A stretch of 64,000 nt of DNA from Agromyces laixinhei (GCF_006337065.1 NZ_CP040872.1:3286001-3350000), one strand, 5' to 3'. Shown: positions 23,563 to 34,515, counted from the first letter of the stretch. The notes: generated from the sequence alone by a model not told the origin. Made by a program: numbers and translations.

Positions 23563-24213
23563 ATGCCCGACACCCCGTTCGCCCTCTTCGATCTCGAGGG
23601 CGCGGCACCGGTGGTCGCGGTCGACGAACGCCCGCGGCATCCGTGCCATTCGCGTGTCGTCGCCGACTCGAGCGACCGGGTCGCCTGGCTTCGCGCCCGA
23701 TCGCGAGGCATCACCGCGACGGATGCCGCGAAGCTCGCCTCGCTCGCCTCGGTGCGCTCCGCGGCGTGGGAGAAGCGGCACGGCAGTTCGTTCGGCGGCA
23801 GCCGCTACACCGACCACGGCAGGGCGCGCGAGCCCGTCATCGCCGAGTGGGCCCGGGGCGCGCATGAGATCGAGCCGTCCAGCCTGCTCTTCCACGCCGA
23901 GCACGAGCGCCGCCATCTCGCGACGCCCGACGGGCTGCGGGTGACCCCGGCGGGCGTGCTCGAGCTCTGTGAGATCAAGACGACGTCTCGTGCGTGGCGC
24001 GGCATACCCCGCAGCTACCTGCGCCAGGTGTGGTGGCAGCAGTACGTGCTCGGGGCCGAGCGTACGCTCGTCGTGTGGGAACAACACGACGACTTCATTC
24101 CCATTCGCGACGAGCCGGAGTACCGTTGGGTCGACCGCGACGACGACCAGATCGCGGTTCTCGTGCGGCTGGCCGACGAACTTATCGCCGAACTCGGCGG
24201 GCGCCGCGTGTGA
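23563..24213 (+). CDS. YqaJ-type exonuclease/recombinase domain protein
   Basis: A 216-residue protein with the PD-(D/E)XK nuclease layout of YqaJ viral recombinases. It has RSRGITATDAAKLASL, GRAREPVIAEWA, LATPDGLRVTPAGVLELCEIKTTSRAW (the D...EIK catalytic core), and YLRQVWWQQYVLGAERTLVVWE. Phage homologs resect DNA ends in recombination. Here no phage gene, single-strand annealing protein or integrase is nearby, so it looks domesticated. TACGCT six bases before the ATG suggests a leaderless transcript. It does not belong to any visible operon; the alpha/beta hydrolase follows 82 bases later. Confidence 0.8.
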   Translation: MPDTPFALFDLEGAAPVVAVDERPRHPCHSRVVADSSDRVAWLRARSRGITATDAAKLASLASVRSAAWEKRHGSSFGGSRYTDHGRAREPVIAEWARGAHEIEPSSLLFHAEHERRHLATPDGLRVTPAGVLELCEIKTTSRAWRGIPRSYLRQVWWQQYVLGAERTLVVWEQHDDFIPIRDEPEYRWVDRDDDQIAVLVRLADELIAELGGRRV

Positions 24214-24295
24214 GCCCCGAGCCCGACCGTACGTTGCATTCCCAGCACCACCGCGCACCGCCCCCGCATCCCCCTCTGCCGGGAGGTTTCCCCCG

Positions 24296-25096
24296 ATGAC
24301 GACCGTTCTGCTGCACGGGCTCGGCGCCGATCGACGCCAGCCGCTCGATCTCTTCACGCCCGCCGTGCACGCCGCGGTCGGCGGCGACGAGCTCATCGTC
24401 GCGCCCGACATCCGCGCCCACGGGGGGTTCCTGTCGGTCGGCTCGCCCGCGGACTTCCGATTCGACCGGCTCGCGGCCGAGCTCGCCGCGTCGGTGCGCG
24501 AGGCGATCGACGAGGCGGGCGCACCGCAGCCCGAGGCATCCGGCCCGCTCATGATCATGGGCATCTCGCTCGGCGCCGCGCTCGCACTGCGCATCGCGCT
24601 CGACGGGCTGCTGCCCATCGAACGCGCCGTCTTCGTGCGCCCGTCGTTCAGCGATCGCTCGCTGCCGGAGCACCTCCGCGTCTTCCCGGTGATCGGGCAG
24701 ATCCTCGCCGAGGCAGGTCCGGCGGGCATCGGCGAGTTCCGCGAGCGGTCGATCTTCGAGCAGGTCGCCGCGGTCTCACCTGCGGGAGCTCGCGGGCTCC
24801 TGACCCAGTTCACGGCGCCGGATGCCGCGCGGCGCGCGATGCGGCTCGTCGAGATCCCGCGCAACCGCGCGTTCGACCACGACGCCGAGCTCACGGCACT
24901 CGAGGGCCGCGGCATCCGTTCGCTCGTGATCGGGGCGCCGCGCGACCCCGTGCACCCGTACGCGCTCGCCGAGCGCTGGGCCGCCGCCCTGAAGGCGCCG
25001 CTCGTCGAGCTGCCGCCCCGTGACGACGGGTTGCCGGTGCAGACGGCGCTGCTGCGCGAGGGCATCGCGCGCTGGTTGCAGCACACCCGCGCCTGA
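24296..25096 (+). CDS. Alpha/beta hydrolase
   Basis: A 266-residue hydrolase. The oxyanion segment TTVLLHGLGADRRQPLDLF is at the start, the nucleophile elbow GISLGAAL near residue 88 (GxSxG), an acid in LVIGAPRDPVHPY, and a C-terminal segment lacking the usual GH motif, where LPPRDDGLP stands instead. That missing His is worth noting. GGGAGG lies nine bases before the ATG. Substrate unknown. Confidence 0.85.
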   Translation: MTTVLLHGLGADRRQPLDLFTPAVHAAVGGDELIVAPDIRAHGGFLSVGSPADFRFDRLAAELAASVREAIDEAGAPQPEASGPLMIMGISLGAALALRIALDGLLPIERAVFVRPSFSDRSLPEHLRVFPVIGQILAEAGPAGIGEFRERSIFEQVAAVSPAGARGLLTQFTAPDAARRAMRLVEIPRNRAFDHDAELTALEGRGIRSLVIGAPRDPVHPYALAERWAAALKAPLVELPPRDDGLPVQTALLREGIARWLQHTRA

Positions 25097-25114
25097 GTCG
25101 GCGCTTCGCTGCGC

Positions 25115-25807
25115 TCAGCGAGGGATCGACTCGGACGCCTCCGCCGCCGGCGCCTCCGCCGCCTCCGCCGCACCACGATACGGCCACGCCGCCCAGCTGA
25201 TGCCGAGGATGCCGGTGCCGACGAGCAGGATGAACGCGGCGATCGCGATGACGTAGACGGTGACGCCGTCATAGCCGACGCCCGGCGCGATGTCGGGGTT
25301 CAGGAACGGGTAGGGGTACCAGCCGACGGCCGCACCGCGGATCATCGTGTAGACGACCCAGACGATCGGGAAGATCGCGATCACCCAGATGCGCTGCCAT
25401 TCGATCGGCCGGCGCCCCGGGGCGAGCACCCAGTCGAGCACCACGTACAGCGGCGCCCAGACGTGCAGGATCTCGTTGGACCACGGCAGTGTGGCCGCCT
25501 GGTCGAGCGAAATGTCGCGCAGCAGCAGGTTGTAGACGACGAACGTCGTCGCCATGTAGGTCACGATCGAGGCGCGCGCGAGGTTGTACCAGGTGGGGTC
25601 GCTCGGCGAGCGGACGGCGTACCAGGCGCCGATGAGCAGCACGATCGCTGCGAGCGCGTTCGAGAGGATCGTGAAGAAGCTCAGGAAGTTGACGACGAAG
25701 AAGGCGGGATCGGGCACCATCGACAGGCTCTTCGCGAACTGCCCGACGATCGCGATGACGACGGCGGCGGCCGCCGCCACCCTGATGACGCCCCAGACAG
25801 TGCGCAT
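25115..25807 (-). CDS. Pr6Pr-family membrane protein
   Basis: A 230-residue protein with about six transmembrane helices (VVNFLSFFTILSNALAAIVLLIGAWY, YMATTFVVYNLLLRD, IAIFPIVWVVYTMIRG, VYVIAIAAFILLVGTGILGI). It carries the family pattern of Pr6Pr proteins: FSFFTILSN, PWSNEILHVWAPLYVVLDW, GWYPYPFLNP. Function is unknown. A paralog lies at 48.5-49.3 kb. The C-terminus is an Ala/Glu-rich tail. Confidence 0.85.
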   Translation of the reverse strand: MRTVWGVIRVAAAAAVVIAIVGQFAKSLSMVPDPAFFVVNFLSFFTILSNALAAIVLLIGAWYAVRSPSDPTWYNLARASIVTYMATTFVVYNLLLRDISLDQAATLPWSNEILHVWAPLYVVLDWVLAPGRRPIEWQRIWVIAIFPIVWVVYTMIRGAAVGWYPYPFLNPDIAPGVGYDGVTVYVIAIAAFILLVGTGILGISWAAWPYRGAAEAAEAPAAEASESIPR

Positions 25808-25906
25808 GCGTCCTCCGCTGTCAGTGATCTCCCCGTCGCTCGACGGTCGGTGAGATCATAGCGAGGTCGGATACAGTGCGAAGGACGAACTCGGGAGGGT
25901 GTGTCG

Positions 25907-26869
25907 ATGCGGGCTTTGGTGATCGATCAGACGGGCGGGGCCGACGAGCTCCACATCGCCGAGGTACCCGACCCCATCCGCATCAACGACGAGGTGATCG
26001 TGCGGGTCGTTGCGGCGGGCGTGAACCCGATCGACGCGAAGACGCGTGCCGGGCGCGGCGTCGCCGCGGCCATCCCCTCCTACCCCGCCGTGCTCGGCGC
26101 CGATTTCGCCGGAGTCGTCGAGTCGGTGCCGTACTCGGCCCATCCCCTGCAGCCGGGCGACCGCGTCTACGGCATGGGCCGGGTGCCGCGCGTGGGCGGC
26201 AGCTACGCCGAGCTCATCGCCGTGAGCTCGCTGGGCGTCACCCGCATGCCGACCACGCTGTCGTTCGCCGAGGCGGCCGCGGTGCCGCTCGCTGCCCTCA
26301 CCGCATGGGGAGCCGTCGTCGACACGGCGCGCGTCCACGACGGACAGCGGATGCTCGTGCACGCCGGCGCGGGCGGCGTCGGCCACTTCGCCGTGCAGTT
26401 CGCGGCGTACTTCGGTGCGATCGTGACGGCCACCTGCTCGGCGAGCAACGCCGAGTTCCTGCACGAGCTCGGTGCCCGCCGCGTCGTCGACTACACGAGC
26501 GAGCGCTTCGACGAGGTCGTCAGCGAACAAGACGTCGTCATCGACCTCATCGGCAACGTGAAGGATGCCACGGGCAGCCGCTCGCTCGACGTGCTGCGGC
26601 CGGCCGGGCTCATCGTGTCGGTACCGACCGGCGCCTGGCCCGCCATGGCCGAGGAGGCCGCGGAGCGGGGCATCCGCTCGACCGGCTACACCGTCGCGCC
26701 CGACGCGCGAACCCTCTCGGTCATCACGCGCCTGATCGACGACGGCGCCGTGCGTGTGCAACTCGATCGCGAACTCCCGCTCGAAGCCGGCGCCGAGGCT
26801 CACCGCCTGATCGAGGCCGGCCACGTGCGCGGCAAGGTCGTGCTGCGGGTCGCCCCCGACCCGGCCTGA
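25907..26869 (+). CDS. NADP-dependent quinone reductase-like oxidoreductase (MDR superfamily)
   Basis: A 320-residue zinc-free medium-chain reductase. The GroES-like N-terminus has VVAAGVNPIDAKTRAG and VLGADFAGVVES, and the Rossmann domain has MLVHAGAGGVGHFAVQFAAYFGA. Family members reduce quinones or alkenals with NADPH. The ATG at 25907 has GGGAGG eight bases upstream; an in-frame GTG at 25901 is too close to that site. It converges with the ArsR-family gene with three bases between stops. Confidence 0.92.
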   Translation: MRALVIDQTGGADELHIAEVPDPIRINDEVIVRVVAAGVNPIDAKTRAGRGVAAAIPSYPAVLGADFAGVVESVPYSAHPLQPGDRVYGMGRVPRVGGSYAELIAVSSLGVTRMPTTLSFAEAAAVPLAALTAWGAVVDTARVHDGQRMLVHAGAGGVGHFAVQFAAYFGAIVTATCSASNAEFLHELGARRVVDYTSERFDEVVSEQDVVIDLIGNVKDATGSRSLDVLRPAGLIVSVPTGAWPAMAEEAAERGIRSTGYTVAPDARTLSVITRLIDDGAVRVQLDRELPLEAGAEAHRLIEAGHVRGKVVLRVAPDPA

Positions 26870-26872
26870 GCG

Positions 26873-27832
26873 TCAGCCGGCGCGAGCGTCGAGCAGGGCG
26901 CTGCCGAGTTCGCTCCTCAGGTAGAGCACGCTATGGCCGTACCGCGTCGAGACGAGGAGTCCGGCGTCGCGGAGCGCTCGCAGGTGCTGGTTCACCGCCG
27001 ACGGGGTCACGCCGAACCGCACCCCGAGCTCGGTCGACGACGCCGGGTCGCCGAGCGCTGAGAGCAGGCTCGCCCGGGTCTCGCCGAGGATCGCAGCGAC
27101 CGCTGCGGGGTTCGCCACCCGCTCGGTCTCCCAGAGCGCACCCTGGCCCCTCGCCGGGTACATGATCATCGGCGGGCCTTCTCCCACCGGCGTCGAGCCC
27201 CGGCTCGTGAACATCGTGGGCACGAGGGTCAGCCCGAGTCCGCCGATCGGCTGCACCCGATCGACAGGCTGGCGCAGCCGCACCTCGACGACGCCGTCGG
27301 TGTACCCGACGGTGCCCGAGATGCCGTTCAGCATGGTGGAGAGCCCGCTCTGCGCGATCTGGCGGCCGCGGTACACGACATCGGCCTCGAGCACCGCCCG
27401 CATGCGTGGCCAATACGGGGCGAACGAGGCATCCCAGAGCTCATGGAGCGCCCGCACGATGCGACGGAGGGCCGCGCGCGGCGACCCCTCGAACACCGCG
27501 GGCACATGCCCGTGCACCGCGACGAGGTCGCCGATGAACGTCTCGGCCGGGGTCGCCAGCAGTTGTTCGAATTCGTCGTCGAGCCGGGTCAGCGGCGACT
27601 CGGGTCGCGGGTTCAGAAAGTCGGGGGTCCAGAGCCGGTCGTCGATGAGCCCGCGCAGGGCTTCGGCATCGAGGTCGGCCCGCGCCGCCTCGGTGCGGCG
27701 CAGCCACGGCAACTGCAGCGGGTAGCGCGCCGGGTCGTCGATCGCGCGCAGCGACAGGCCGAGCTCGCAGAGCGGGGAGATGCCGAAGCGCACGGCCGCG
27801 ACGTCGCCCTCGTTCAGCACGTATCGCAACAT
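26873..27832 (-). CDS. ArsR-family regulator with DUF5937 domain
   Basis: A 319-residue protein. The first 230 residues match the DUF5937 pattern (VRFGISPLCELGLSLRAIDDPARY, PWLRRT). The C-terminus is an ArsR winged helix (ARASLLSALGDPASSTELGVRFGVTPSAVNQHLRALRDAGLL, GHSVLYLR). DUF5937 regulators are common beside MFS genes in Actinobacteria. The ATG is embedded in a perfect 19-bp inverted repeat, so the regulator probably shuts off its own expression. The divergent MFS gene is the likely partner target. Confidence 0.9.
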   Translation of the reverse strand: MLRYVLNEGDVAAVRFGISPLCELGLSLRAIDDPARYPLQLPWLRRTEAARADLDAEALRGLIDDRLWTPDFLNPRPESPLTRLDDEFEQLLATPAETFIGDLVAVHGHVPAVFEGSPRAALRRIVRALHELWDASFAPYWPRMRAVLEADVVYRGRQIAQSGLSTMLNGISGTVGYTDGVVEVRLRQPVDRVQPIGGLGLTLVPTMFTSRGSTPVGEGPPMIMYPARGQGALWETERVANPAAVAAILGETRASLLSALGDPASSTELGVRFGVTPSAVNQHLRALRDAGLLVSTRYGHSVLYLRSELGSALLDARAG

Positions 27833-27849
27833 GTAGCGAAACGCTACAT
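27831..27849. promoter_or_regulatory. Perfect inverted repeat over the ArsR start codon
   Basis: ATGTAGCG-AAA-CGCTACAT is a perfect 19-bp inverted repeat. It overlaps the first bases of the ArsR/DUF5937 gene and lies 40 bases from the divergent MFS start. Size, symmetry and position fit an ArsR-dimer operator. Confidence 0.8.
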
Positions 27850-27888
27850 CAATTTCTCGCGCCGGACCGATCTGCCAGAACTGTACGA

Positions 27889-29271
27889 GTGAGCCATTCC
27901 TCCCCCGCGACACCTGACACCGGCACGGGTGCCGGCACCGCGCCGACGCCCGACCCCGAGCGCCCGGGCAAGCCGTCGTTGGGCGCCCGCCTCGCGGCAT
28001 CCGTCGCAGACCCGGTGCTCCGCATCCTCGTCGGCGCCACCCTGATCTCGCGGGTCGGGCGCGGCATCTTCCTCACGGTGACCGTGCTCTACTTCACCTT
28101 CATCGTCGGACTCGCGCCGCATGAGATCGCGATCGTGCTCGCCGCGGCGAGCGCTGCGGGCGTCGTGGCGTCGCTCGCCGGGGGCCTCCTCGCCGACCGG
28201 TTCAGCGCCAAGCGCCTGCTCATCCTCTTCACGGCGATCGAGGGCGTCGCGCTCATCGCCTATGTCTTCGCCGGCGACTTCGTCACCGCGCTCGTGATCG
28301 CCGTCGTCTGCGGGCTCTTCGAGCAGGGCGCCAACTCGACCCGATCGGCGATCATCGCCCGCGCCTTCACGGGCGAGAGCCGGGTGCACGCCCGCGCGGT
28401 GCTGCGCACCGTCACGAACGGCGCCATCGCCGTCGGCTCCGGACTCGGAGCGCTCGCCCTCGCGATCGGCACCGCCGACGCGTACCGCATCCTCATCGCC
28501 GGCGCCGGCGCGCTCTACCTGCTCGGCATCATCCAGATGGTTCGCCTGCCATCGCGGGTCGATGCTCCGGCGCGCACGGCGGCAGCCCCGGTGACGACCG
28601 CAACCGGCTCCGTCGACGCCGCGGCCAGCGCCAAGGCCACCGCCGCCGAACGGCGCGTGTGGCGCCGGCATTCACCGTGGCGCGACCCGCGGTACCTCGT
28701 GCTCACCGCGCTCAGCGCCGTGTTCGGCATGCAGTTCGGCGTCGCAGAGCTCGGCGTGCCGCTCTGGATCGCCCGCGAGACGACGGCACCGGAGTCCGTC
28801 GTCGCCGCCCTTCTCATTCTCAACACGATCATCGTCGTGATCTTCCAGGTGCCGCTCTCACGCGGCACGCACGACCTGCGCATCGCCGCACGGGTGTCGG
28901 GCATCGCGGCGTGGCTCATGGCTGCGGCCTGCCTCGTGTACGCCTCGGCGGCGGGCCTTCCCATCGGATTCGCGATCACCGTGCTCATCATCGCTGCGAT
29001 CGTGCATGCCTTCGCCGAGGTGTTCTCGCAAGCCGGCGGCTGGGGGCTCAGCTTCGAGCTCGCGGACCCGGTGCGGGCGGGCAGCTACCAGGGTGTCTAC
29101 GGCATGGGCTACTCGGTCGGCGCCCTCGCCTCTCCGCTCGTCGTCAACGCGACCGCGATCTCGCACGGCTTCTCGGGCTGGGCCGTGCTCGCGGCGATCT
29201 TCCTCGCCTCGGGCCTCGGCACCTGGTGGCTCGCGCGGCGCGCTGCGCGCACGGCTGCTCGCGTGGCATGA
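27889..29271 (+). CDS. MFS transporter
   Basis: A 460-residue, 12-helix MFS protein with motif A-like GGLLADRFSAKRL between helices 2 and 3. A central cytoplasmic loop of about 60 residues (residues 215-270, Ala/Thr-rich) separates the halves, and RRAARTAAR ends the protein. It starts with GTG. The divergent ArsR/DUF5937 gene and shared inverted repeat suggest inducible export of an unknown compound. Seven bases separate its stop from the HerA-like gene, so the two may be co-transcribed. Confidence 0.88.
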   Translation: MSHSSPATPDTGTGAGTAPTPDPERPGKPSLGARLAASVADPVLRILVGATLISRVGRGIFLTVTVLYFTFIVGLAPHEIAIVLAAASAAGVVASLAGGLLADRFSAKRLLILFTAIEGVALIAYVFAGDFVTALVIAVVCGLFEQGANSTRSAIIARAFTGESRVHARAVLRTVTNGAIAVGSGLGALALAIGTADAYRILIAGAGALYLLGIIQMVRLPSRVDAPARTAAAPVTTATGSVDAAASAKATAAERRVWRRHSPWRDPRYLVLTALSAVFGMQFGVAELGVPLWIARETTAPESVVAALLILNTIIVVIFQVPLSRGTHDLRIAARVSGIAAWLMAAACLVYASAAGLPIGFAITVLIIAAIVHAFAEVFSQAGGWGLSFELADPVRAGSYQGVYGMGYSVGALASPLVVNATAISHGFSGWAVLAAIFLASGLGTWWLARRAARTAARVA

Positions 29272-29278
29272 TCGGCGC

Positions 29279-30667
<1,389 letters not shown>

Positions 30668-30680
30668 TTCGTGACACCGC

Positions 30681-31271
30681 TCAACTCGGGCGCTCGGCGA
30701 GCGGGTGCTCGAGCACCCAATCGTCTTCGACCCGGCCGCCGACCGTGAAGTGCTTCCGGCCGACCTTCGCGAACCCGTGGCGTTCGTAGAACGCGATCGC
30801 CCGGGCATTCTGCTCGTTGACGCCGAGCCAGGCGGTCGCAGCCCCGGCCGCGCGCGCCGCATCGAGGGACGCGTGCATGAGCGCAGAACCCGCGCCGGTG
30901 CCATGCGACTCGGCGAGCACGTAGACCTTGCTGAACTCGATCGCGGGCCTCGCCGTGACGGCGCGAGCGGCGTCGGCGTCGGCGGGCTCGCCGGCGATCA
31001 GCATCGTGTAGCCGAGGAGGGGCGGCTCCTCGGCAAGCTTCGTCGTCGGCGCCTCGGCGACGAGCAGGATGCGCCCGGCATCGGCGAGGTACCGCTCGAA
31101 ATGGCCCACCGTGAAGTTGCGATCGATGAAGTCGGCGATCGCCTCGGCCGTCGTGTGCGGCGGGCACGCGAGCGGGAACGTTTCGGCGGCGAGCGACGCG
31201 AGCGCAGCGGCATCCGTCATCTCTGCGGGGCGGATGCGCACGGCGCTGGCGGTCGACTGGATCACGGGCAC
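30681..31271 (-). CDS. GNAT-family acetyltransferase
   Basis: A 196-residue acetyltransferase. The core has VRIRPAEMTDAAALASLAAE, FSKVYVLAESHGTGAGSALMHASL (acetyl-CoA loop, here SHGTGAG) and ATAWLGVNEQNARAIAFYERHGFAKVG. The start is GTG at 31271; a second GTG two codons on is possible. It converges with the HerA-like gene. Substrate unknown. Confidence 0.88.
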   Translation of the reverse strand: MPVIQSTASAVRIRPAEMTDAAALASLAAETFPLACPPHTTAEAIADFIDRNFTVGHFERYLADAGRILLVAEAPTTKLAEEPPLLGYTMLIAGEPADADAARAVTARPAIEFSKVYVLAESHGTGAGSALMHASLDAARAAGAATAWLGVNEQNARAIAFYERHGFAKVGRKHFTVGGRVEDDWVLEHPLAERPS

Positions 31272-31298
31272 GATTCTGGCAGACGCGGCGAGCGCGAC

Positions 31299-31360
31299 GA
31301 AGGGGCCGCCCCGGCCGTGGCACCTCCGGGATCACCGGACGCGGTCGGGGCGGCCCCTTC
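31299..31360 (-). terminator. Strong hairpin after aceB
   Basis: GAAGGGGCCGCCCC (31299-31312) pairs perfectly with GGGGCGGCCCCTTC (31347-31360) around a 34-base loop holding a smaller CCGG/CCGG stem. It starts ten bases after the aceB stop and is the probable end of the glyoxylate transcript. No clear U-run. Confidence 0.75.
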
Positions 31361-31370
31361 GGGCCCTGTC

Positions 31371-33062
31371 TCAGAGGAAGCGCGCGTAGGCGCCGACGGT
31401 GAGGAAGGTCGGGAACTCGGGCTCGAGCGCGACGCTGCGGAACACGGAGATCGCGTCGTCGAAGCGGTCGCCGTCGAAGCGCGGCAGTTCGGCGACTGCC
31501 GCCGCCATGAGGCGCACGATCGAGGTCTGATCGATGCGAGTGCCCTCGGCAGTGACCGTGTTCTCGTTCAGCCACTGCCAGAGCTGCGATCGTGAGATCT
31601 CGGCGGTCGCGGCATCCTCCATGAGGTTGTCGATCGCCGCGGCGCCCGTGCCGCGCAGCCACGACTCGATGTAGCGGATCGCGATCGAGATGTTGCCCCG
31701 CACACCGGCCTCGGTGACTTCGCCGCCGATCGACGGGATGTCGAGCAGGTCGGCTGCGGTCACGTGCACGTCGTCGCGGAGCCGATCGACCTGGTTCGGC
31801 CGGTCGCCGAGCACGGCGTCGAACTCCGCGCGCGCGGTCGGGATGAGGTCGGGGTGCGCGACCCACGTACCGTCGAACCCGTCGCCGGCCTCGCGGCGCT
31901 TGTCGGCGGAGACCGCGGCGAGCGCGCGTTCGGTCACCTCGGGGTCGCGGCGATTCGGGATGAACGCGCTCATGCCGCCGATGGCATGGGCCCCGCGCTT
32001 GTGGCACGTGGCCACGAGCAGCTCGGTGTACGCGCGCATGAACGGCACCGTCATGGTGATCGCCGTGCGGTCGGGCATGACCCAGCGGCGGCCGCGCGAG
32101 CGGAACGTCTTCACGATCGAGAAGATGTAGTCCCAGCGGCCGGCGTTCAGGCCCGCGCAGTGGTCGCGGAGCTCGTAGAGGATCTCGTCCATCTGGAACG
32201 CGGCCTGAATCGTCTCGATGAGCACCGTCGCACGCACCGTGCCCTGCGGGATGCCGAGCCGGTCCTGCGCGTAGACGAAGATGTCGTTCCAGAGCTTCGC
32301 CTCGCGATGCGACTCGAGCTTCGGCAGATAGAAGTAGGGGCCGCGGCCCGCGGCGATGAGCGCCTGCGCGTTGTGGAAGAAGTAGAGCCCGAAGTCGACG
32401 AGCGAGCCCGAGGCGTGCATGGCTCGCCCGGCCCGGTCGTGGAACTTCAGGTGCTTCTCGACGAGGTGCCAGCCGCGCGGACGCATCACGATCGTCGGCG
32501 TCTGCTCGGCCGTGACGCGGTACTGCTTGCCCTCGGGGCTCGTGTATTCGAGGCGATCGCGCACCCCATCGAAGAGGCTCAGCTGGCCCTCGATGACATT
32601 CGCCCAGGTGGGGCTCGTGGCATCCTCTTGGTCGGCGAGCCAGACCTTCGCACCCGAGTTCAGCGCGTTGATGGCCATCTTGCGGTCGGTCGGACCGGTG
32701 ATCTCGACCCGTCGGTCATCGAGGCCCGGGCCCGCGCCGGCGACGCGCCAGCTCGGGTCGTTCCTGATCGACTCGGTCTCGGGCAGGAACTTCGGGTCGC
32801 GCCCGTTCGCCGCGTCGACCCGGGTCTGCAGGCGCTCGGCGAGCAACTCGTGCCGTGTGTGCGCGAAGCGATCGTGCAACTCGGCGAGGAAGCCGAGCGC
32901 GTCGGGCGTGAGGATCTCGTCGTACCGCTCGTCGAGCGGTGCCGTGATCTCGATGCGCGGAGCGACGGTCTGGAAACTGCCGGTGGCGGGCTTCGGCTCG
33001 AATCGGGTGGCGGATGCTGCCGCTGCGCCTCGCTCGAGTGTCATGGCCGGTGCAGTGTTCAT
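31371..33062 (-). CDS. aceB: Malate synthase A
   Basis: A 563-residue malate synthase of the A type. It condenses glyoxylate with acetyl-CoA to malate in the glyoxylate shunt. Visible pieces: EITGPTDRKMAINALNSGAKVWLADQEDATSPTW, IVMRPRGWHLVEKH (catalytic Arg), YLPKLESHREAKLWNDIF, GRWDYIFSIVKTFR, and GTWVAHPDLIPTA near the C-terminal catalytic Asp region. AGGAG lies before the ATG; MTLERG seven codons on is an alternative start. It lies downstream of aceA, with three copies of a 13-bp motif in the 124-base gap, so it may have its own promoter. Confidence 0.97.
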   Translation of the reverse strand: MNTAPAMTLERGAAAASATRFEPKPATGSFQTVAPRIEITAPLDERYDEILTPDALGFLAELHDRFAHTRHELLAERLQTRVDAANGRDPKFLPETESIRNDPSWRVAGAGPGLDDRRVEITGPTDRKMAINALNSGAKVWLADQEDATSPTWANVIEGQLSLFDGVRDRLEYTSPEGKQYRVTAEQTPTIVMRPRGWHLVEKHLKFHDRAGRAMHASGSLVDFGLYFFHNAQALIAAGRGPYFYLPKLESHREAKLWNDIFVYAQDRLGIPQGTVRATVLIETIQAAFQMDEILYELRDHCAGLNAGRWDYIFSIVKTFRSRGRRWVMPDRTAITMTVPFMRAYTELLVATCHKRGAHAIGGMSAFIPNRRDPEVTERALAAVSADKRREAGDGFDGTWVAHPDLIPTARAEFDAVLGDRPNQVDRLRDDVHVTAADLLDIPSIGGEVTEAGVRGNISIAIRYIESWLRGTGAAAIDNLMEDAATAEISRSQLWQWLNENTVTAEGTRIDQTSIVRLMAAAVAELPRFDGDRFDDAISVFRSVALEPEFPTFLTVGAYARFL

Positions 33063-33081
33063 TATCTCTCTCCTTCACTGC

Positions 33082-33174
33082 ACTCTTTTCAGGAGAAATT
33101 CGTGTCGGGGTCGCGTATGCGGCCCGAAACTCCTGAGAAGGGTGCGATTCCGGCCCACTCTTCCTGAAAAGAGT
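33082..33174. promoter_or_regulatory. Three related 13-bp sites between aceA and aceB
   Basis: TCCTGAAAAGAGT occurs at 33162-33174 (plus) and, perfectly, on the minus strand at 33082-33094. TCCTGAGAAGGGT stands at 33131-33143. The two plus-strand copies are 31 bp apart, about three helical turns. The right-hand copy is itself inside ACTCTT-N6-AAGAGT. Repetition in both orientations just upstream of aceB points to regulator binding. The outer pair could also form a long RNA stem. Confidence 0.65.
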
Positions 33175-33186
33175 TGGGGGGATGGG

Positions 33187-34515
33187 TCAGTGGTTGAACT
33201 GGTCTTCCTCGGTCGATCCGACGAGGGCGAGGGTGGCGCTGTTGGGGTTCAGCGCGGTGGCGATCTGGTCGAAGTAGCCGGTGCCGACCTCGCGCTGGTG
33301 GCGCGTTGCGGTGTATCCGGATGCCTCCGAGGCGAATTCCGCCTCCTGGAGTTCGACGTATGCCGACATGTGGCGCTCACTGTAGTCCTTCGCGAGCGTG
33401 AACATGCCGTGGTTCAGGGAATGGAAGCCGGCGAGGGTGATGAACTGGAACGCGTACCCCATCGACGCGAGCTCGCGCTGGAACTTCGCGATCTGGTCGT
33501 CGTCGAGGTGACGCTTCCAGTTGAACGAGGGAGAGCAGTTGTACGAGAGTCGCTTGCCCGGGAACTTCGCGTGGACGGCCTCGGCGAACCGGCGCGCGAG
33601 GTCGAGGTCGGGCTCGGCCGACTCGACCCAGAGCAGGTCGGCGTACTCGGCGTAGGCGAGGCCGCGGGCGATCACCGGCTCGATGCCGTTCGCCACCTCG
33701 TAGAAGCCCTCGGCGGTGCGCTCGCCGGTGACGAACTGCCGGTCGCGCTCGTCGTGGTCGCTCGTGAGCAGCGTCGCCGCGAGGGCGTCGGTGCGGGCGA
33801 TGATGATCGACGGCACGCCGGCGACATCCGAGGCCAGGCGTGCGGCGTTGATCGTGCGGATGTGCTGCGACGTCGGCACGAGCACCTTGCCGCCCATGTG
33901 GCCGCACTTCTTCTCGCTCGCGAGCTGGTCCTCCCAGTGCACGCCGGCGGCACCGGCCTCGATCATCTGGTGCATGAGTTCGTAGGCGTTCAGCGGGCCG
34001 CCGAAGCCGGCCTCGGCGTCGGCGACGATGGGCGCCATCCAGTCGCGGTCGTCCTTCGCGTCGGATGCCTCGATCTGACCGGCGCGCAGCAGTGCATTGT
34101 TGATGCGGCGCACGACCGCCGGAACCGAGTTCGCGGGGTAGAGCGACTGGTCGGGGTACGTCTGGCCGCTGAGGTTCGCGTCGGCCGCGACCTGCCAGCC
34201 GCTCAGGTAGATCGCCTTCAGCCCGGCGCGCACCTGCTGCACGGCCTGATTTCCGGTGAGGGCGCCGAGCGCGGCCGACCACTGCGGATCCTCCTGCGGG
34301 GCGAACGCCGTGCCGGTGTTCTGTTGAATGTCCTCCCAGAGCTTCTCGGCGCCGCGCCTTGCGAGCGTGCGCTCCTCACGCACCGGGCCGCGCAGGGCGA
34401 TGACGTCGTCGGCGGTGTAGTCGCGGCTGATGTCATCCCACCGCGGGTTCGCGTCCCACTCGAGCTGCAGCTCGGCTGCGGTCTGGGTCTGGTCGCCTGG
34501 GCGGTTCGTGCTCAT
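33187..34515 (-). CDS. aceA: Isocitrate lyase
   Basis: A 442-residue isocitrate lyase, splitting isocitrate into glyoxylate and succinate. The active-site segment [19 protein letters not shown] is intact (catalytic Cys). Also visible are [40 protein letters not shown] and [21 protein letters not shown] lies seven bases before the ATG. With aceB downstream it makes the complete shunt needed for growth on acetate or fatty acids. The RamB-type gene 1.3 kb away is the expected regulator. Confidence 0.98.
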   Translation of the reverse strand: MSTNRPGDQTQTAAELQLEWDANPRWDDISRDYTADDVIALRGPVREERTLARRGAEKLWEDIQQNTGTAFAPQEDPQWSAALGALTGNQAVQQVRAGLKAIYLSGWQVAADANLSGQTYPDQSLYPANSVPAVVRRINNALLRAGQIEASDAKDDRDWMAPIVADAEAGFGGPLNAYELMHQMIEAGAAGVHWEDQLASEKKCGHMGGKVLVPTSQHIRTINAARLASDVAGVPSIIIARTDALAATLLTSDHDERDRQFVTGERTAEGFYEVANGIEPVIARGLAYAEYADLLWVESAEPDLDLARRFAEAVHAKFPGKRLSYNCSPSFNWKRHLDDDQIAKFQRELASMGYAFQFITLAGFHSLNHGMFTLAKDYSERHMSAYVELQEAEFASEASGYTATRHQREVGTGYFDQIATALNPNSATLALVGSTEEDQFNH

